Source: Mikania micrantha (lineage: Eukaryota; Streptophyta; Magnoliopsida; Asterales; Asteraceae). From it: DNA of 64,000 bases. Below the pieces are notes generated by a model, which saw nothing but the letters and a program-made list of their open reading frames with translations, was not told where the DNA came from and did no database searches. Shown piece by piece: positions 32,028-43,770 of the stretch. The position numbers and the translations under genes were made by a program. Within the stretch, counting starts at the first letter, position 1; every line of letters begins with the position of its first letter. Where the stretch lies: contig CM018685.1 of NCBI GenBank assembly GCA_009363875.1, forward strand, positions 66,847,933 to 66,911,932. The letters are read 5' to 3'.

Positions 32028-33866
32028 ACTCACCGATCTAATGTTTGCAATTACCCCATCTAATGTTGGGGTTTTTCATGGGGTGCAATTACCGAATGGT
32101 GGTCCAAAACTCACCCATCTAATGTTTGCAGATGATGTAATTCTTATGGGGGAAGGATCAAGGGTTAATGTTAACAACATAGCAAGAATTCTTAGATGTT
32201 TCCATTTGGTTTCTGGTTTGAAGGTTAATCTTAGCAAATGCAGCCTGTTCGGGATCAATCTAAATGAGGAAATAGTGGGAAACATGGCTGAACTTGTCCA
32301 TTGCGGGGTGGGAAAGTTCCCCTTTATTTATTTGGGGGTTCCGGTAGGAGCTAATATGAACTGTATTGCAATGTGGAAGCCGGTTATCGATGCATTTGAA
32401 CGAAAGCTCTCATTATGGAAATCTAGCACGTTGTCTATGGGAGGAAGACTTACACTGCTCAACTCAGTTTTAAACAGTATACCCTCTTTACTACTTTTCA
32501 TTATTTAGAGCACCAGTGGGGGTGATTGAAATATTGGATAAAATAAGAAGATCCTTTCTTTGGGGAGGATCAGCTGATGGACATAAAATTCATTGGGTTA
32601 AATGGGATCTAGTTGTATTACCAAAGAAGATAGGTGGCTTGGGGGTGGGAAACCTTAGTGATTCTAATTTGGGGTTAGTAGTGAAATGGTGGTGGATGTA
32701 TAAAACGGAACCTGGGCGGCTATGATAAGGGTCGTTGCGGCTTTAAACTCTTCCATTCGGGTCCCGATTTTATCCCTTGCAAATCCTTATTATCAGGCAC
32801 ATGGAAGAACATTACTAAAATCGAAACCCCACTATTGGACCTTATTATCCAGCTAAAGAATCTAATTAGAGGTGAAATTGGTGATGGTAGTTTGATTGCA
32901 TTTTGGGCAAATACTTGGGCGGGGGGAAAACCTCTAAAATTATTATTTCCTCTTTTGTTTGCATTGGAACAAAAAAAGACTGTTGCGTTATGGAAATGTT
33001 GACTTGGGTAGAAGAAAGAGTATCTTATAACTGGGATTGGGTCTCTCAGCCCTCCCAGAGAGAGGAATTGGATGAACTGGAAAGGTGTGAAGATATCATC
33101 AAGCGGGTCCCTTTTAGGGGAGGACAGGATCGTTGGTTTGGGATGGAGAAACTAGTGGTGTTATTAATGTGAAATCGATTAGAAGACTATGTTTAAAGGA
33201 TAGAAATAATGGCCAACAATTCATTATGCATTGGAGTAAATGGGTGCTCATCAAAGTTAATATCTTTGCATGGAAGACTCAATTGGATCGCATTCCTACA
33301 TTGGTGGCGTTGGCAAAGAGAGGAGTTCACACAGGATCGTTGTTGTGCATTCTTTGTGGTGAATGTGAAGAATCCTCCCTACACTTATTCTCGACGTGTT
33401 TTATTGCATCCATGATCTGGCAAGGTATTTCGTCTTGGTGTAAAATGCAGCCCATATTTGCCTTTTCGGTTCAAGACTTGCTAGAAATTCATTCGCATGG
33501 CAAATGGAATAGGAGAAAAAAGAATGTTATGCACGCCATTATCCTATCAGGTCTATGGTGTATTTGGAGGGATAGGAATGATGCACTATTCAATGGAAGA
33601 AGGAGATCGATTCAAGGCCTACTCGTGGAGATCCAAAACCTTAGCTTTTTCTGGGTTAAACAACGAGCTAAGTGGGAGTCATTAACTTGAGAGGATTGGT
33701 GTAGCTTCTCCATTTAACCTACTTTCTTTATATTTTGTTCCTTTTCTTTTCATGTGGGGGTCTATTGTATCTATATTTGTGATTGTTGGTGTTTTGGGGG
33801 TTATAGCATCTTGCTGGCTCGCTTTTGAGTATTTTTTAATGATATGAAATTCGCCGTTCAAAAAAA
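32028..33866 (+). pseudogene. 5'-truncated L1-type LINE (RT C terminus and zf-RVT)
   Basis: The first frame (32041-32508) begins inside the reverse transcriptase and contains the catalytic box FADDVILMG, followed by KVNLSKCSLFGIN and YLGVPVGANM, all typical of plant L1 reverse transcriptases. Frames then shift repeatedly (32516, 32903, 33133), and the last one carries the zf-RVT domain with CILCGECEESSLHLFSTC. The 3' UTR ends ATGAAATTCGCCGTTC followed by an A-run at about 33859-33866. Endonuclease and the RT N terminus are missing, the usual result of incomplete reverse transcription. Several frameshifts mark it as old. Confidence 0.9.
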
Positions 33867-34640
33867 TAAAAATGTTAATTTGATTATGGTTTTTTAAATT
33901 CTTAAACCTTTAAAAATTAAATGTTATGAGAGACATATAAATAAAAGATGTAGAGAGAGAGAATCTACAAATAAAACAAAGATTTAATCTAGAATATATT
34001 TGGCAACAAAGATTAGATTTGATATGTTAGATATAAAGATATACATCAATCTAAATTTTGGTATCCCAAATGAAAGTAATGTTTAACAAATGATTAATAA
34101 CTCAACTTTTTCCTTAAAGATAAATAAATGCAAATAAAAACAATATGTATATTTATATAGGATTAGGATTAAAATGCAGTAAAAATTACAATGATGTTAA
34201 CTTTTAAACGATGATGAATTTACACAAACAAATAAAAGAAGAAAATGATATAAATATGTTACAATGATGTTAAAAAAAATTCAAAGTTAGACCTGATTTT
34301 AGCAAGATTATTTAGGGAGATGATCAAATGTTAACCAATATTTATTGCGTTAACCGAATAACTAAATCTTATTACTTTGGGGCCTACACTAAAGTAAATA
34401 TAAAGGTGTAAGTTTTTTTTAGTTAATGTAAGGCTCTCTTACATTAATGTGAGCCCAAAAGTAATAACATGTAATTATTCGGTTATCGTAATAATAAATG
34501 GTTAACTATCTATGTGTTTGGAAATTTGTCATTCGAAAAAAAAAAAAAAACAAAACAAAAACACTTTGCATGAAGTTACAATTTTTGTTATGATAAAAAG
34601 ATACCATAATTAGAAAGAAAATTACAAGCAGATAAACATC
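33867..34640. other. AT-rich DNA between LINE and BAHD gene
   Basis: No gene supported. The right end probably includes the 3' UTR of the minus-strand BAHD gene. Confidence 0.45.
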
Positions 34641-34687
34641 GTTATAAACTAACATCACACTCCTTCACAAACAAACAAACATTAACA

Positions 34688-36148
34688 TCAACAGCATCCT
34701 GAAACATACTGCATGAACTCCTGATCCAATTCCAGTTCCGCCATTGTTTCCGGCGACAGCACCACCTCCAAATCCACACTACCACCGCCATCCCTCCCCG
34801 GAAACGCCGAAATCTTCCCGTCAAATTTGTTCGCCCGGCCACTCCTGACAGCCACCGGCGCCCCCCACCCGAAATCATTATCAAACATCGGAAATCGCGG
34901 CGAACTGCCCATCGTCAACATTGCTCCGTCGAAATTCCCCAACGGAAAACACCGTGGGTCCTGCTCCCAATTGTGCACATAACGACGAACCATCTTGTCA
35001 TCGTGCGCTAACACGTTTTTATTTAATTGTTCTGCACACCACCGGAGATCATGCGATAACACATCGCCGGCGGTCGCGTACGTCGGAATACTCTGAATCG
35101 CGTTGCCGAAGTAAAAAGCTTCGAGCTTTGGCTCCACCCGGTGCCGGCAATTGACCGCCATGCGAAACGTGGTCGTTTTGGAATCCGGGAACTTTCTGGC
35201 GCGAGTCACCGCCCGCCAGAGCAACGCACAGAGCGACTGGAAAGATGAAATCTCCGTTGCCGGTTGGGGTTTTGAAACGACAGCGTTTCGTATCCAATTT
35301 CCGATTAATGTCGTCACCTTTTCGTCGGAGAGTTTGATCGGATCATTACTGTGTTTTCCCATTACTTCGTTGGCGTTAACTTCTCCGGTCAAGAAACAAT
35401 TCAACCTTTTCCGGTTGTTGACCGTTTCTTTTAATTTCAAAATTGATTCTCTGTTAAAGCTAAAGATTCTCTCAGCTAATGGCGCGAATTCATCAAACGT
35501 CACTTTCGGTCCACCGGCGGGAACTTTTAGCACCGCCGGTGACACAAAAATAGATTCCCGGGTAAAAAACGGTTCTTTCTTGAGCAATTTCGCTCCTCTA
35601 CAAACCTCTGCGAACGAATTAACAAAATTCCACAACGAAGTCCCGTCAACCACCGCGTGATTCACCGAAAACCCGATAAAAACACCGTCTTGAAGCTCCG
35701 TCACCTGAACAGCCATCATCGGATTGAAATGGCCATCATAACTCACCATTCTGTCAAAAGCAAAAAACCCTTTCACGCAATCGGGAACGTGAATTGGGGA
35801 AAGAACATCACTAACAGTTATATGACTTGCAATGGCGTGAACGAATTGAACTCCAGCATCGTTGGAGGTGATGTAGACGTAACCGTCGTCGTCAGTAATA
35901 AGCCGGCCAGCGAGAGGGGGAAAATGAGTGAGAACGTTTGAAAGGCCTTCCCGGAGAAGAAACAGGACGTCAGAAATGTCGGTCGGAGGTCGTATGAAGA
36001 GATTACCCTTCTGGATATAGTGGCAGGATAACATGGGTAGGTCGGAGGTGGAGAGTTTGAGGTCGGAGAGGGTGGATTTTGTGGCCGGAAAAACTGTTGA
36101 TTTGGAGATGATTTGAGGGACAGCCATTGTTATGGATTCACAGGGCAT
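34688..36148 (-). CDS. BAHD (HXXXD-type) acyltransferase
   Basis: Intronless gene for 486 residues, within the normal BAHD range. The catalytic HXXXD motif is H164-AVV-D168 in SVNHAVVDG, and the structural DFGWG motif is at residues 425-429, followed by GAPVAVRSG. It therefore has both family signatures and looks intact. BAHD enzymes transfer acyl groups from CoA thioesters to alcohols or amines in the cytosol. The sequence resembles the Arabidopsis At3g50280/EPS1-type group, whose substrates are mostly unknown, so no substrate is proposed. ATG 36148 is the first in frame; ATG 36127 (MAVPQII) would also fit homologues. A minus-strand TATA-like TATTTAAA lies about 95 bp upstream, and the leader carries a short GAT repeat. 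Confidence 0.93.
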   Translation of the reverse strand: MPCESITMAVPQIISKSTVFPATKSTLSDLKLSTSDLPMLSCHYIQKGNLFIRPPTDISDVLFLLREGLSNVLTHFPPLAGRLITDDDGYVYITSNDAGVQFVHAIASHITVSDVLSPIHVPDCVKGFFAFDRMVSYDGHFNPMMAVQVTELQDGVFIGFSVNHAVVDGTSLWNFVNSFAEVCRGAKLLKKEPFFTRESIFVSPAVLKVPAGGPKVTFDEFAPLAERIFSFNRESILKLKETVNNRKRLNCFLTGEVNANEVMGKHSNDPIKLSDEKVTTLIGNWIRNAVVSKPQPATEISSFQSLCALLWRAVTRARKFPDSKTTTFRMAVNCRHRVEPKLEAFYFGNAIQSIPTYATAGDVLSHDLRWCAEQLNKNVLAHDDKMVRRYVHNWEQDPRCFPLGNFDGAMLTMGSSPRFPMFDNDFGWGAPVAVRSGRANKFDGKISAFPGRDGGGSVDLEVVLSPETMAELELDQEFMQYVSGCC

Positions 36149-36237
36149 AATTGATTGATTGATTGTTAAATTGAAGATGATTATGATGATGATGATGATG
36201 ATGATTTGTGTGGGTGTGTGGAGGAGAGTGAGGGGGT

Positions 36238-36246
36238 TTAAATAGG
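36238..36246 (-). promoter_or_regulatory. Possible TATA box of the BAHD gene
   Basis: Minus-strand CTATTTAAAC about 95 bp before the ATG at 36148, leaving a leader of about 60 nt that includes a (GAT)n run at 36179-36204. Confidence 0.5.
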
Positions 36247-36428
36247 GGGTTTGGGTTCATGAACATGGCGGTGGTGCCATTAACATTTAACAAAGTTGAT
36301 TCTGGTTGGAGTTGACTCTCAGCAGGAAGCTTGAAAACCCAAATCCGACTGGCTGTCACGTGTCCCTTCCATTTCGGAGGAGCTTTTATTAACTTATTAT
36401 TGCTAATCACTTTTATTTTTTTATTTAC

Positions 36429-36430
<2 letters not shown>

Positions 36431-36480
<50 letters not shown>
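36431..36480. repeat. (ATT)n microsatellite
   Basis: Uninterrupted ATT repeat of about 50 bases upstream of the BAHD gene. Confidence 0.97.
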
Positions 36481-36481
<1 letters not shown>

Positions 36482-36710
36482 TTACTTGTTTATTTATTTT
36501 GAACGGCAAACTACTCACTTGATGACTAACAAGTTTATAAGATTACTTTATTTAGGCCGGATTTAGATTTTTTTTTCACGAGTGTTAAAAAGACTCGGGC
36601 TGAGTCATCGAATTTATATAACCATAGCTGACATGAGGCATATGTTTAAAAACCAATCACACGTAAGGCTTTTTGTACTAAGCTTGACTATGCTAGCTTA
36701 CCGTCAATTA

Positions 36711-37545
36711 CAAGGTGATGTTTGTTTTTTAAGAGGTAAAATTTCTCTTGTATGTGTACCATATACGCACACATATGTTGAAAAGATGTGGACTAAATGT
36801 CTGCATTATACAAGAAAAATAATGTTTGTTTTTTAACATATGTTTACTGTTAAAATAAATTGATGCTGGTGAGTAATGAGGGTGACCGCCGACGGTGGTG
36901 GTGGTGGGGTGGCAGACGACGGAGGCCGTCGGTGATAGGGCTGGCAATTTCAGACACGAACACGTTAACACGACTCGACTTTAACATGTTTCGTGTTTAC
37001 CCTTAACATGTTTCGTGTCTAAAACAGGTCGACACGTTAAAACCTGTTTATTTTTCGTGTCTAAACAGGTAAAACCCGCTAAGACCCGTTAAGACCTGTT
37101 AAGATTTGTTAATACCTGTTAAGATCTGTTTAAACATGTTAAGACATGTTAAGACCTATTTAAAATTTATAATAAATAATATAATAAAATATGTGGGTAA
37201 CCGATTAGTTTCAAAAAAAATTCTAATTGTCTAACCCTAGTTCTTTAACGGGTTCCTTAACATGTTCTTTAACGGGTTTTAACAGGTTTTTTAACAGATC
37301 ATTTATAGTATTAATTGTTAACAGGTTCCTTAACGGTTCATTTCGTGTTTACGGGTTTTTAACGGGTCGTGTTCGTATTTGAAAAACCAGACACGATAAG
37401 AATTCGTGTCGTGTTCGTGTCTAACCAGTTCGTGTTTCGTGTCTTAACGGGTCGTGTCTGACCCGTTATGACAGCCCTAGTCGGTGGTGGACGGTGGTGG
37501 GTGGTCTCTGCAGACATTAGAAGTATAGTCGTCGTAAACATGTCC
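36711..37545. mobile_element. Old TIR element with a nested MITE
   Basis: Its left end (GATGTTTGTTTTTTAAGAGG) and motifs such as ACCATATACGCACACAT and TCTGCAGACATTAGAAG match the left and right parts of 41976-42662. A GC-rich core (36880-36935, 37480-37510) is split by the hAT MITE at 36936-37479. The right boundary is uncertain. Confidence 0.5.
36928..37487. mobile_element. hAT MITE with long inverted arms and 8-bp duplication
   Basis: Element 36936-37479 (544 bp) starts TAGGGCTGGCAATTTC and ends, read backwards, TAGGGCTGTCATAACG. Flanks GTCGGTGA (36928-36935) and GTCGGTGG (37480-37487) differ by one base and fit a hAT 8-bp target duplication. The arms are made of CGTGTCTAA and AACAGGT/ACGGGT motifs in both orientations. 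No coding capacity. Confidence 0.85.
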
Positions 37546-38160
37546 GTCACACGAAAAAGAATCATACTTAATCGTAAAATTTAGCATCAAGAATTACAAA
37601 CATAAGAGCAACAAATAAAACGTATAAATAATTGAAAATTATCATTTAATTAAATAATAGTATTGATAATTTGTAAATATTCAATAATAGTAAAAAATAA
37701 AAAATGATATAAAACTCACCTCATACAATGTCATCCAATTAATTTTTTTTTGTGGAAAATAGTATTATTTAGGCGTTGTATGGGATTTCATCTAAAAATG
37801 ACTTATTGACTTATTGGTTTTTTCAAAAAGTCAATAAGTTAATAAGTTGTCTGTCAAATTTAAAAAGACTTTTGTAAATAACTTTTTGTAAAATGGTAAT
37901 AAGTTATTTTTCAAAAGCTAAAAATTTTAGCTTTTCAAAATTACAAATTTACTCCACTCTTTACCCTTTACCCAATAACCTTAAATGATGTCAATAAAAA
38001 AGGCCATTTTTTGTCATTTTAAAATTCTATTTTGGAAAAAACTAATCCAAGCATATTTTTAAGAACTTCATTTTAAAAAGTAATAAGTTAATAAACATTT
38101 TTAACAAAAAGTCATTTTGAGGTTAAATATGCAATCCCAAACAGGGCCTTAGCTGTTATT

Positions 38161-38235
38161 ATTTAACGAGTAAAACAACCTAAGCTAGTTGTGTTTTATT
38201 GACAACTTTACTTATTTAACTAGTAAAATAGCAAA

Positions 38236-38289
<54 letters not shown>

Positions 38290-38420
38290 GTTTTCTTCAA
38301 TTGAGAATGAGAATTGAACCCACAACCTATCGTTCAATTGCTGCAACACTTAACTATTTGACTTAGTTGTGCTTTATTAAAAAATTTAGTTATTTAAGTA
38401 TTTGTTATTATTGATTAATT
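38161..38420 (-). mobile_element. SINE-like element with (ATT)n tail
   Basis: On the minus strand box-A-like TAAGTCAAATAGTTAAGTG and box-B-like GGTTGTGGGTTCAATTCTC are followed by a body and an (ATT)n tail (AAT run 38236-38289 on the plus strand). Roughly 45-bp direct repeats (AGTTGTGTTTTATTGACAAC at about 38195 and AGTTGTGCTTTATTAAAAAA at about 38367) flank it. The box arrangement resembles 7916-7990. Confidence 0.55.
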
Positions 38421-38757
38421 AGTTGTATCTTATAGTCTACTCCGGATTCAAAGCATGAGCTTTAGAAAGAGAGATCAATACAAGTATAGTTTGAAATAAA
38501 GATCTCTAACGTTAAAAGACACGAGCTCGAGTTCGTTTGTACTATATTTAATATTAATATATTGTTTTTTAAAATATATTTTTGTAAAATAGATATCTTA
38601 GATTTTATTTTAAGTTTCGTGTATAACCACACAACTTCAATTATGTTTATAAAGAGGAAGAAAGTTGTAAGGTTTCTGCTAAAACTTGCAATTTAGTAAG
38701 AAACAATTAATTTTCACCGAAAATTTTAAATCTTTTTAAAGGAAAATGTCATACCAA

Positions 38758-39122
38758 TGTAACAAACTTTCAGCTTTGTTCCACTTAGACTACTCATACT
38801 TTTTTTTTATTCCGATTAAGTCACTCATACTTTTTTTTTGTTCCGATTAAGTCACTCATACTTTTTTTTTGTTCCGATTAGGTCAATTTACTTTAAATTA
38901 TTGTTCTGATCACAAACATTTAACTTACAATATGAGTGATCTAATTGAAACAAAAGTAAAAGTAAAGTGACCTAATCGGAACAAAAAAAAAAGTATGAAT
39001 GACTTAATCGAAACAAAAAAAATATGAGTGACTTAATCGGAACAAAAAAAAATATGACTAACTTAATCGGAACAAAAAAAGTATGAGTGACCTAATTGGA
39101 ACAAAGCTGAAAGTTTGTTACA
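38758..39122. mobile_element. Foldback (inverted-repeat) MITE
   Basis: The outer 26 bases are a perfect inverted repeat (38758-38783 and 39097-39122, TGTAACAAACTTTCAGCTTT and onward). The arms continue as repeats of AGTCACTCATAC / T-run / GTTCCGATTA on the left and the reverse complement on the right, so nearly the whole element can fold into one stem. A trace of the same motif lies at 8786-8850. Confidence 0.92.
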
Positions 39123-40560
39123 TTTTTATAAAGTTAATTTTTTAAATGGGCTGGAACGACGATACATAAGACGAGATTTTAACCGTCTACCTAAATTTAA
39201 TGCGTTGAGGCGTTCATCCGAGCCCACTCTAACAGAAACCTAACAACTAAGTAAACCCTAATCTTGCTTTAACAAATATATATTATCTTGGATTTAAATC
39301 CAAAACCACCTATAAGAAAGTCAAAAAAACAATCAATAGGTTACAATCTCTTAGTTAAATCTTTTAAATTAGTACATTAACTTAATTGGCGATAATATAT
39401 TAAATACAACTTTCAATGATCATTGAAAAACCACGTATTCAATGCAAGTTTTAACGATCATGGTAAAACCACGTAGCTCATGATAATGATAATTATGTTA
39501 CTAATAATATTATTATCTGTTTTTATAAGTGTATGTTGACAATAGTTTAAAGTTAATGATAAATAATAATATCACTAGCTTCTAGAAAACTTGGATAAAA
39601 ATCTAAAGTGGATGTTAGTTAGCGAGCGTAATATAATTTTAACCCAAAAATAACCAATAATCTTCCTGAACTATAACCGATTTTAATTAAAAGTGACTTT
39701 AACCGACGATTATGGACTTATAGTTAAGATAAGTCATTAGCCGACCAATTCGGTTTCGGATATAGTTAAACCAATTCATTAACCGACTTTAATCAAACCA
39801 ATTATTGTGTATTTGAATTTTTTGTGTGTGTGTGACTGTATATGTTTTTTCTTATTAAGTTATGCTGCAAGTAAAAATATAGAATGTGGCCATAGATTTT
39901 CATTGAACAAAAATATTTTAGGTCACATGGAAGACTATATATGCCAGGATAGCTAGAGTTTATGTGGTTTTTATTCACCCATTCTCAGTGACTCCAAAAT
40001 CTTCCAAGTTTTACTTAAATTTTCATTATTGATATGTCTTAGTTCTAGGAACTTATTTACAAGGTTTTCTGAACTTTTCAACAATTTTATTATGAACCGA
40101 ATTTATCCAAAACCGAACCAAAACAGGCGGTCAACTGATTGATGATTAACCGATCAATTGGTAAATTTAGAATTACCCGAAGCGTTAGTTTTAGTTATGA
40201 AAATGACCATAATCACATCAAACTAAACCATGCAACGTCAGTAGTAACATAGGAGGTGACATAGGAGTTTGAACAAAAGATTATTAGTTCAAGTATGTGT
40301 AGTTAAAGTAAAAAAAAAATGTTGTTTAGGAAACTCGATCTGAAAACCCTTTCAAATCTCTATGGGTCTTTCAATTAAAATATTTGAAAATAAATATTTG
40401 GTTTAAATTAAATTAAGCTAAATAAAAATAATAAGGATTGAATAAGAAAATCAATTTTAATTTGATTTAATATGTAACATATATTTATTTTTAATATTCA
40501 AATAAAGAGCCTAGATGATAAATTTTAAGAGTTTTTTCTTTAAAATTTGGATTTCATATT
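39123..40560. other. AT-rich intergenic DNA
   Basis: No gene supported. 39640-39790 has several AACCGACTTTAA/AACCAATTC motifs but no definable element. Confidence 0.45.
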
Positions 40561-40590
40561 ATACAACACATACACACACACATATATATA

Positions 40591-40987
40591 GGGGAAGGTT
40601 CTCCTAAAAAGTTTATTTTGCCTAAGAAGGCTAATAAGGATTTTTAAAAAATTGAAAACCGACTCAAACAAACTCCGAACTAACTCATTTTTGCGTCATC
40701 GGAACCGTCTTGTCGAAACTTAAACCCGGAACGTTAAAACCCAAACCACAAACAATAATACTAAAACCTAAACTTTAAACTCAAACAATAAAGCTTAAAT
40801 ATAAAACCTAAACTTTATAGCTAAACGTTAAATCTAAAACTTAAAAGCTAACATTATTGAGTTCAACGATACTGTTTCAATGCCATCAAAATGAGCCCAA
40901 TCGGAGTTCGTTTGGGTCGGTTTTAAATGTTTTAAAAATCCTTTTTAGCCTTCTTAGGCAAAATACACTTTTTATTTGATCCTACCC

Positions 40988-40989
<2 letters not shown>
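40591..40989. mobile_element. MITE with long terminal inverted repeats in a TA tract
   Basis: The left arm (GGGGAAGGTTCTCCTAAAAA, then TTTTGCCTAAGAAGGCTAAT, later AAAACCGACTCAAACAAACT) is matched in inverted order by the right arm. The arms run for more than 100 bp. The element is flanked by TATATATA on both sides, so a TA-type duplication is possible but hidden. The centre has degenerate AAACCTAAACTTTA repeats. Confidence 0.85.

Positions 40990-40990
<1 letters not shown>

Positions 40991-41035
<45 letters not shown>
40991..41035. repeat. (TA)n microsatellite
   Basis: About 45 bases of uninterrupted TA directly after the MITE end. Confidence 0.97.
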
Positions 41036-41041
<6 letters not shown>

Positions 41042-41975
41042 TTGAAAAATGTGATTTTGTACGCCTTAAACTGAAAAGAAAGAAATAAGGTACGTGTGGG
41101 AATGTAGGATTCCTAAGTCACGTACTAAACCATAATCAAACACAAACAGTCTACTAGTTCGACAAAGAAAGCTTTTGTGTCATTTTTACGTACATTATTC
41201 TTTCTATTTAAATAAATCATAATCAAAGAGCAAGTCCTCCAACAATAAGGTTATACAAATGGGTTTTTAGTTGTAGATTTCTTATAGCAAGATATGTTAA
41301 TGTTTTTTAAGACATAAATCTTAAAACTCTTGAAACAAGGATGAAGCTTTTAAGAGGCCTAGGGGTGCCCCAGCCTCTAATTTTTTCGCTTATAAGGTTT
41401 GATTTAATAGAATTTCGTCGGAAAATTTTATAGGCATTGAGTACAACATCATCTGTTTCTCTTTATAAAAATCCTTGAGCCCTCTTGGTTTTTTTTAAAA
41501 AAATATTGTTGAACGAGTCTTTTAACAGTACATTTAACATTTTAAACTTATTCAAAAAATTCAAATAAGTATATTAGTGGAATGATAAAATTACTTAATA
41601 AAAAAAAATTAAGAAGTAACTTGTAAGGGATATTATGTAACATTATAGAGAGAGAGAGAGAACAATTGGAAAGTTGGAGGCCTGTAGTGTTGCATATTTG
41701 TTTTCATCAACGGCCTAGGTTGTAATATGTATATTAGATACTCATCCTTTTATCTTTAACAATTTACGTCTTGTTTTTAAAAACATATTTAGTTTTTTTA
41801 ACCACAAGTAATATTAGATATTTTTAGTTTTTAGATGTGATCTGACCCGAATTAATATATAATCCGAAACATAAAGATAGGAAAAACAACATTATGAGTT
41901 TGTGACTTTCAGCCCTCCAAGAATTTTTTTTAAAGATCAATGAATGCATAAAAATTAATGTCAACTTGATACTCT
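41036..41975. other. Intergenic DNA
   Basis: No gene supported. 41340-41400 (AGGCCTAGGGGTGCCCCAGC) may be a decayed MITE end. Confidence 0.4.
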
Positions 41976-42662
41976 TAGGTGGTGTTTGTTTTTTAAGAGG
42001 TAAAAGGTATGCCGTCTGCGAACCATATATGCAGACATCTGTAGCAGAAGAGCTGGACAAAACATCTGTGAGAAAAGTGTGTGTTTTTTGTCTACGTACC
42101 CATCAACAGCTTCAAACATAAACCCTAACATCCCCAATACCCACCTCACTAGCCACTACCGATCTCTGGCCCTGCTGAGGGCCTGAAGCTGGAACGAGGG
42201 TGTGAGGCTGTAGAGGGCGGCGAATCACGATCGGTGTAACGATCGTGCTTTTGTTGGAGGCGACGGTGAATCACGACCGACGTATCGATCGGCATCGGTT
42301 GAGGGAGGCAGCGGTGAAACATGACCGGCGTATCGATCGGCATCGGTGGATGGCGCCGCTATGGAGGACGTGGCGGTGGAGGGGGACGTCGTTTGTGGAG
42401 GATGCGGCAGTGGTGGTGCCGGCTATGGATGGAGCTACAATGGAGGGAAGAGGCAGATGAGGAATATGCTTGGAAGAGGTTGGGAAGGTGTGAGAAGGGA
42501 TTGGTACATGTCTGCACCAAGCAGGGGACGTGAATAATTTTTTTAATGAAATGTCTTCGATAAAACAAACAGGTTGTGGATCTCCAACATCTGCCCGTGT
42601 CTGCGCGGCGCAGACATAAGAGGCAAGAAGATGCTTTTTAGAAAAACAGACACTCCCTAAAC
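41976..42662. mobile_element. GC-rich TIR element (MULE-like)
   Basis: The left end TTAGGTGGTGTTTGTTTTTT and the right end read backwards (TTTAGGGAGTGTCTGTTTTT) are alike. The core 42160-42530 is far GC-richer than anything near it and contains an imperfect ~57-bp tandem duplication (CGTATCGATCGGCATCGGT at about 42281 and 42338). Overlapping open frames there give low-complexity peptides, not a recognisable protein. A matching target duplication was not found. Confidence 0.6.
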
Positions 42663-43634
42663 GACTAGTGACCCCGATAGTCTTCAATATATATTGGCCC
42701 ATTCATAAGGAAAATCACCTAATAAAAGGTAATAATATAATTGTCACAACAAAGATAAGTTAGAAAAACTATAATTAAAAAAAAACCTTAATTAGCAATA
42801 TCAAGAAGAACCTCATGACCAATTACTCAACCAACAAAACTAACATTAGCATGACGTAACCTTATTTATATATACAAAAATCTCCACATTTCAATTACCC
42901 ATTTTTTCCGATTCAGTCAATTGACTCAAAACCAATATATCGTTTGATGGGTGAAAACGTGCATTCCCTCATCTTCGATTCGCGTTGTAACTTGTCGTAT
43001 TCGAATCAACATAAAATAGAACTCTCTATTTATTGAAAAATAAAAGGAAATTGCTAAACCAACATGACGACTAAAAAAAATTCAACTTACCTACTAATTA
43101 TTAACACTATCCCCCATATGAAAAATCTATATATGCTAGATATCAATGAATGTAGATTGTAGATTGACTAATCAAGATATTATAACTATAATATTAAATC
43201 TAAGCATATAAATCTTCTTTGGAAAATAAAAACAAAATTTAAAAAAATAGAAGCCGATAATATCTCTTGAAGAAATGAAAGTCAAATATTTGATTTGGTT
43301 TTGAGGAAATTCGGTTAAAAACTTTTTGCGATCCGATGTTACCAAAAGGTTGACAATAAAAAAAATGGTCAAAATTGGATATGTTGCAAACGAGGAAGGC
43401 AAGGGGCAAGAAAGTGCGGCCAAGGATCTCGAGCACCGGAACCAAGAGCTCCGGTCAAACTGGAGTGGACCACTTTTTATTTCTATTTTTAGAAGATATT
43501 TATTAATAATTAATAATATAATATAAAGCCATCATATGTCATTGGATTTGTACGCTTAAAATCAGTTTATAAATAATCCAAAATGCCACTTTTAGTCATG
43601 AAAAAAGTTTTCAAATGATTTCCTTTTGTTAAAA
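42663..43634. other. Intergenic DNA
   Basis: No gene supported; AT-rich without recognised repeats. Confidence 0.45.
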
Positions 43635-43770
43635 CTAGTAATATAACTCCGCGAGTTGTGGCGGATTTTAGATGGGATTAAATACGTATAAAAAAGAAGA
43701 TGTCACGACGATATATTTCAAAGTAAACAAAAAAACATGATGGTAGGTAAAACTAGTCGTATGAAGTTGT
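43635..43770 (-). mobile_element. Helitron-like 3' terminus
   Basis: On the minus strand a stem TCCGCC/CGCGGA hairpin is followed by GTTATATTACTAG ending at 43635, with A at 43634 as expected. The 5' end was not found, so the right border given is only a minimum extent. Confidence 0.45.

Noticed and set aside
32041..33690. Functional host reverse-transcriptase gene
   Set aside because: Several frameshifts, a missing N terminus and an A-run at the 3' end fit a dead LINE.
35151..35660. 169-codon plus-strand frame opposite the BAHD gene
   Set aside because: The minus-strand frame carries both BAHD motifs, and the plus-strand frame has no domain.
36431..38289. ATT/AAT runs as a CRISPR-like or regulatory array
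   Set aside because: They are ordinary microsatellites with no unique spacers.
42245..42702. Several overlapping open frames in the GC-rich core
   Set aside because: They give Arg/Gly/Pro-rich low-complexity peptides in many frames at once, as expected from GC-rich DNA. No frame is preferred.
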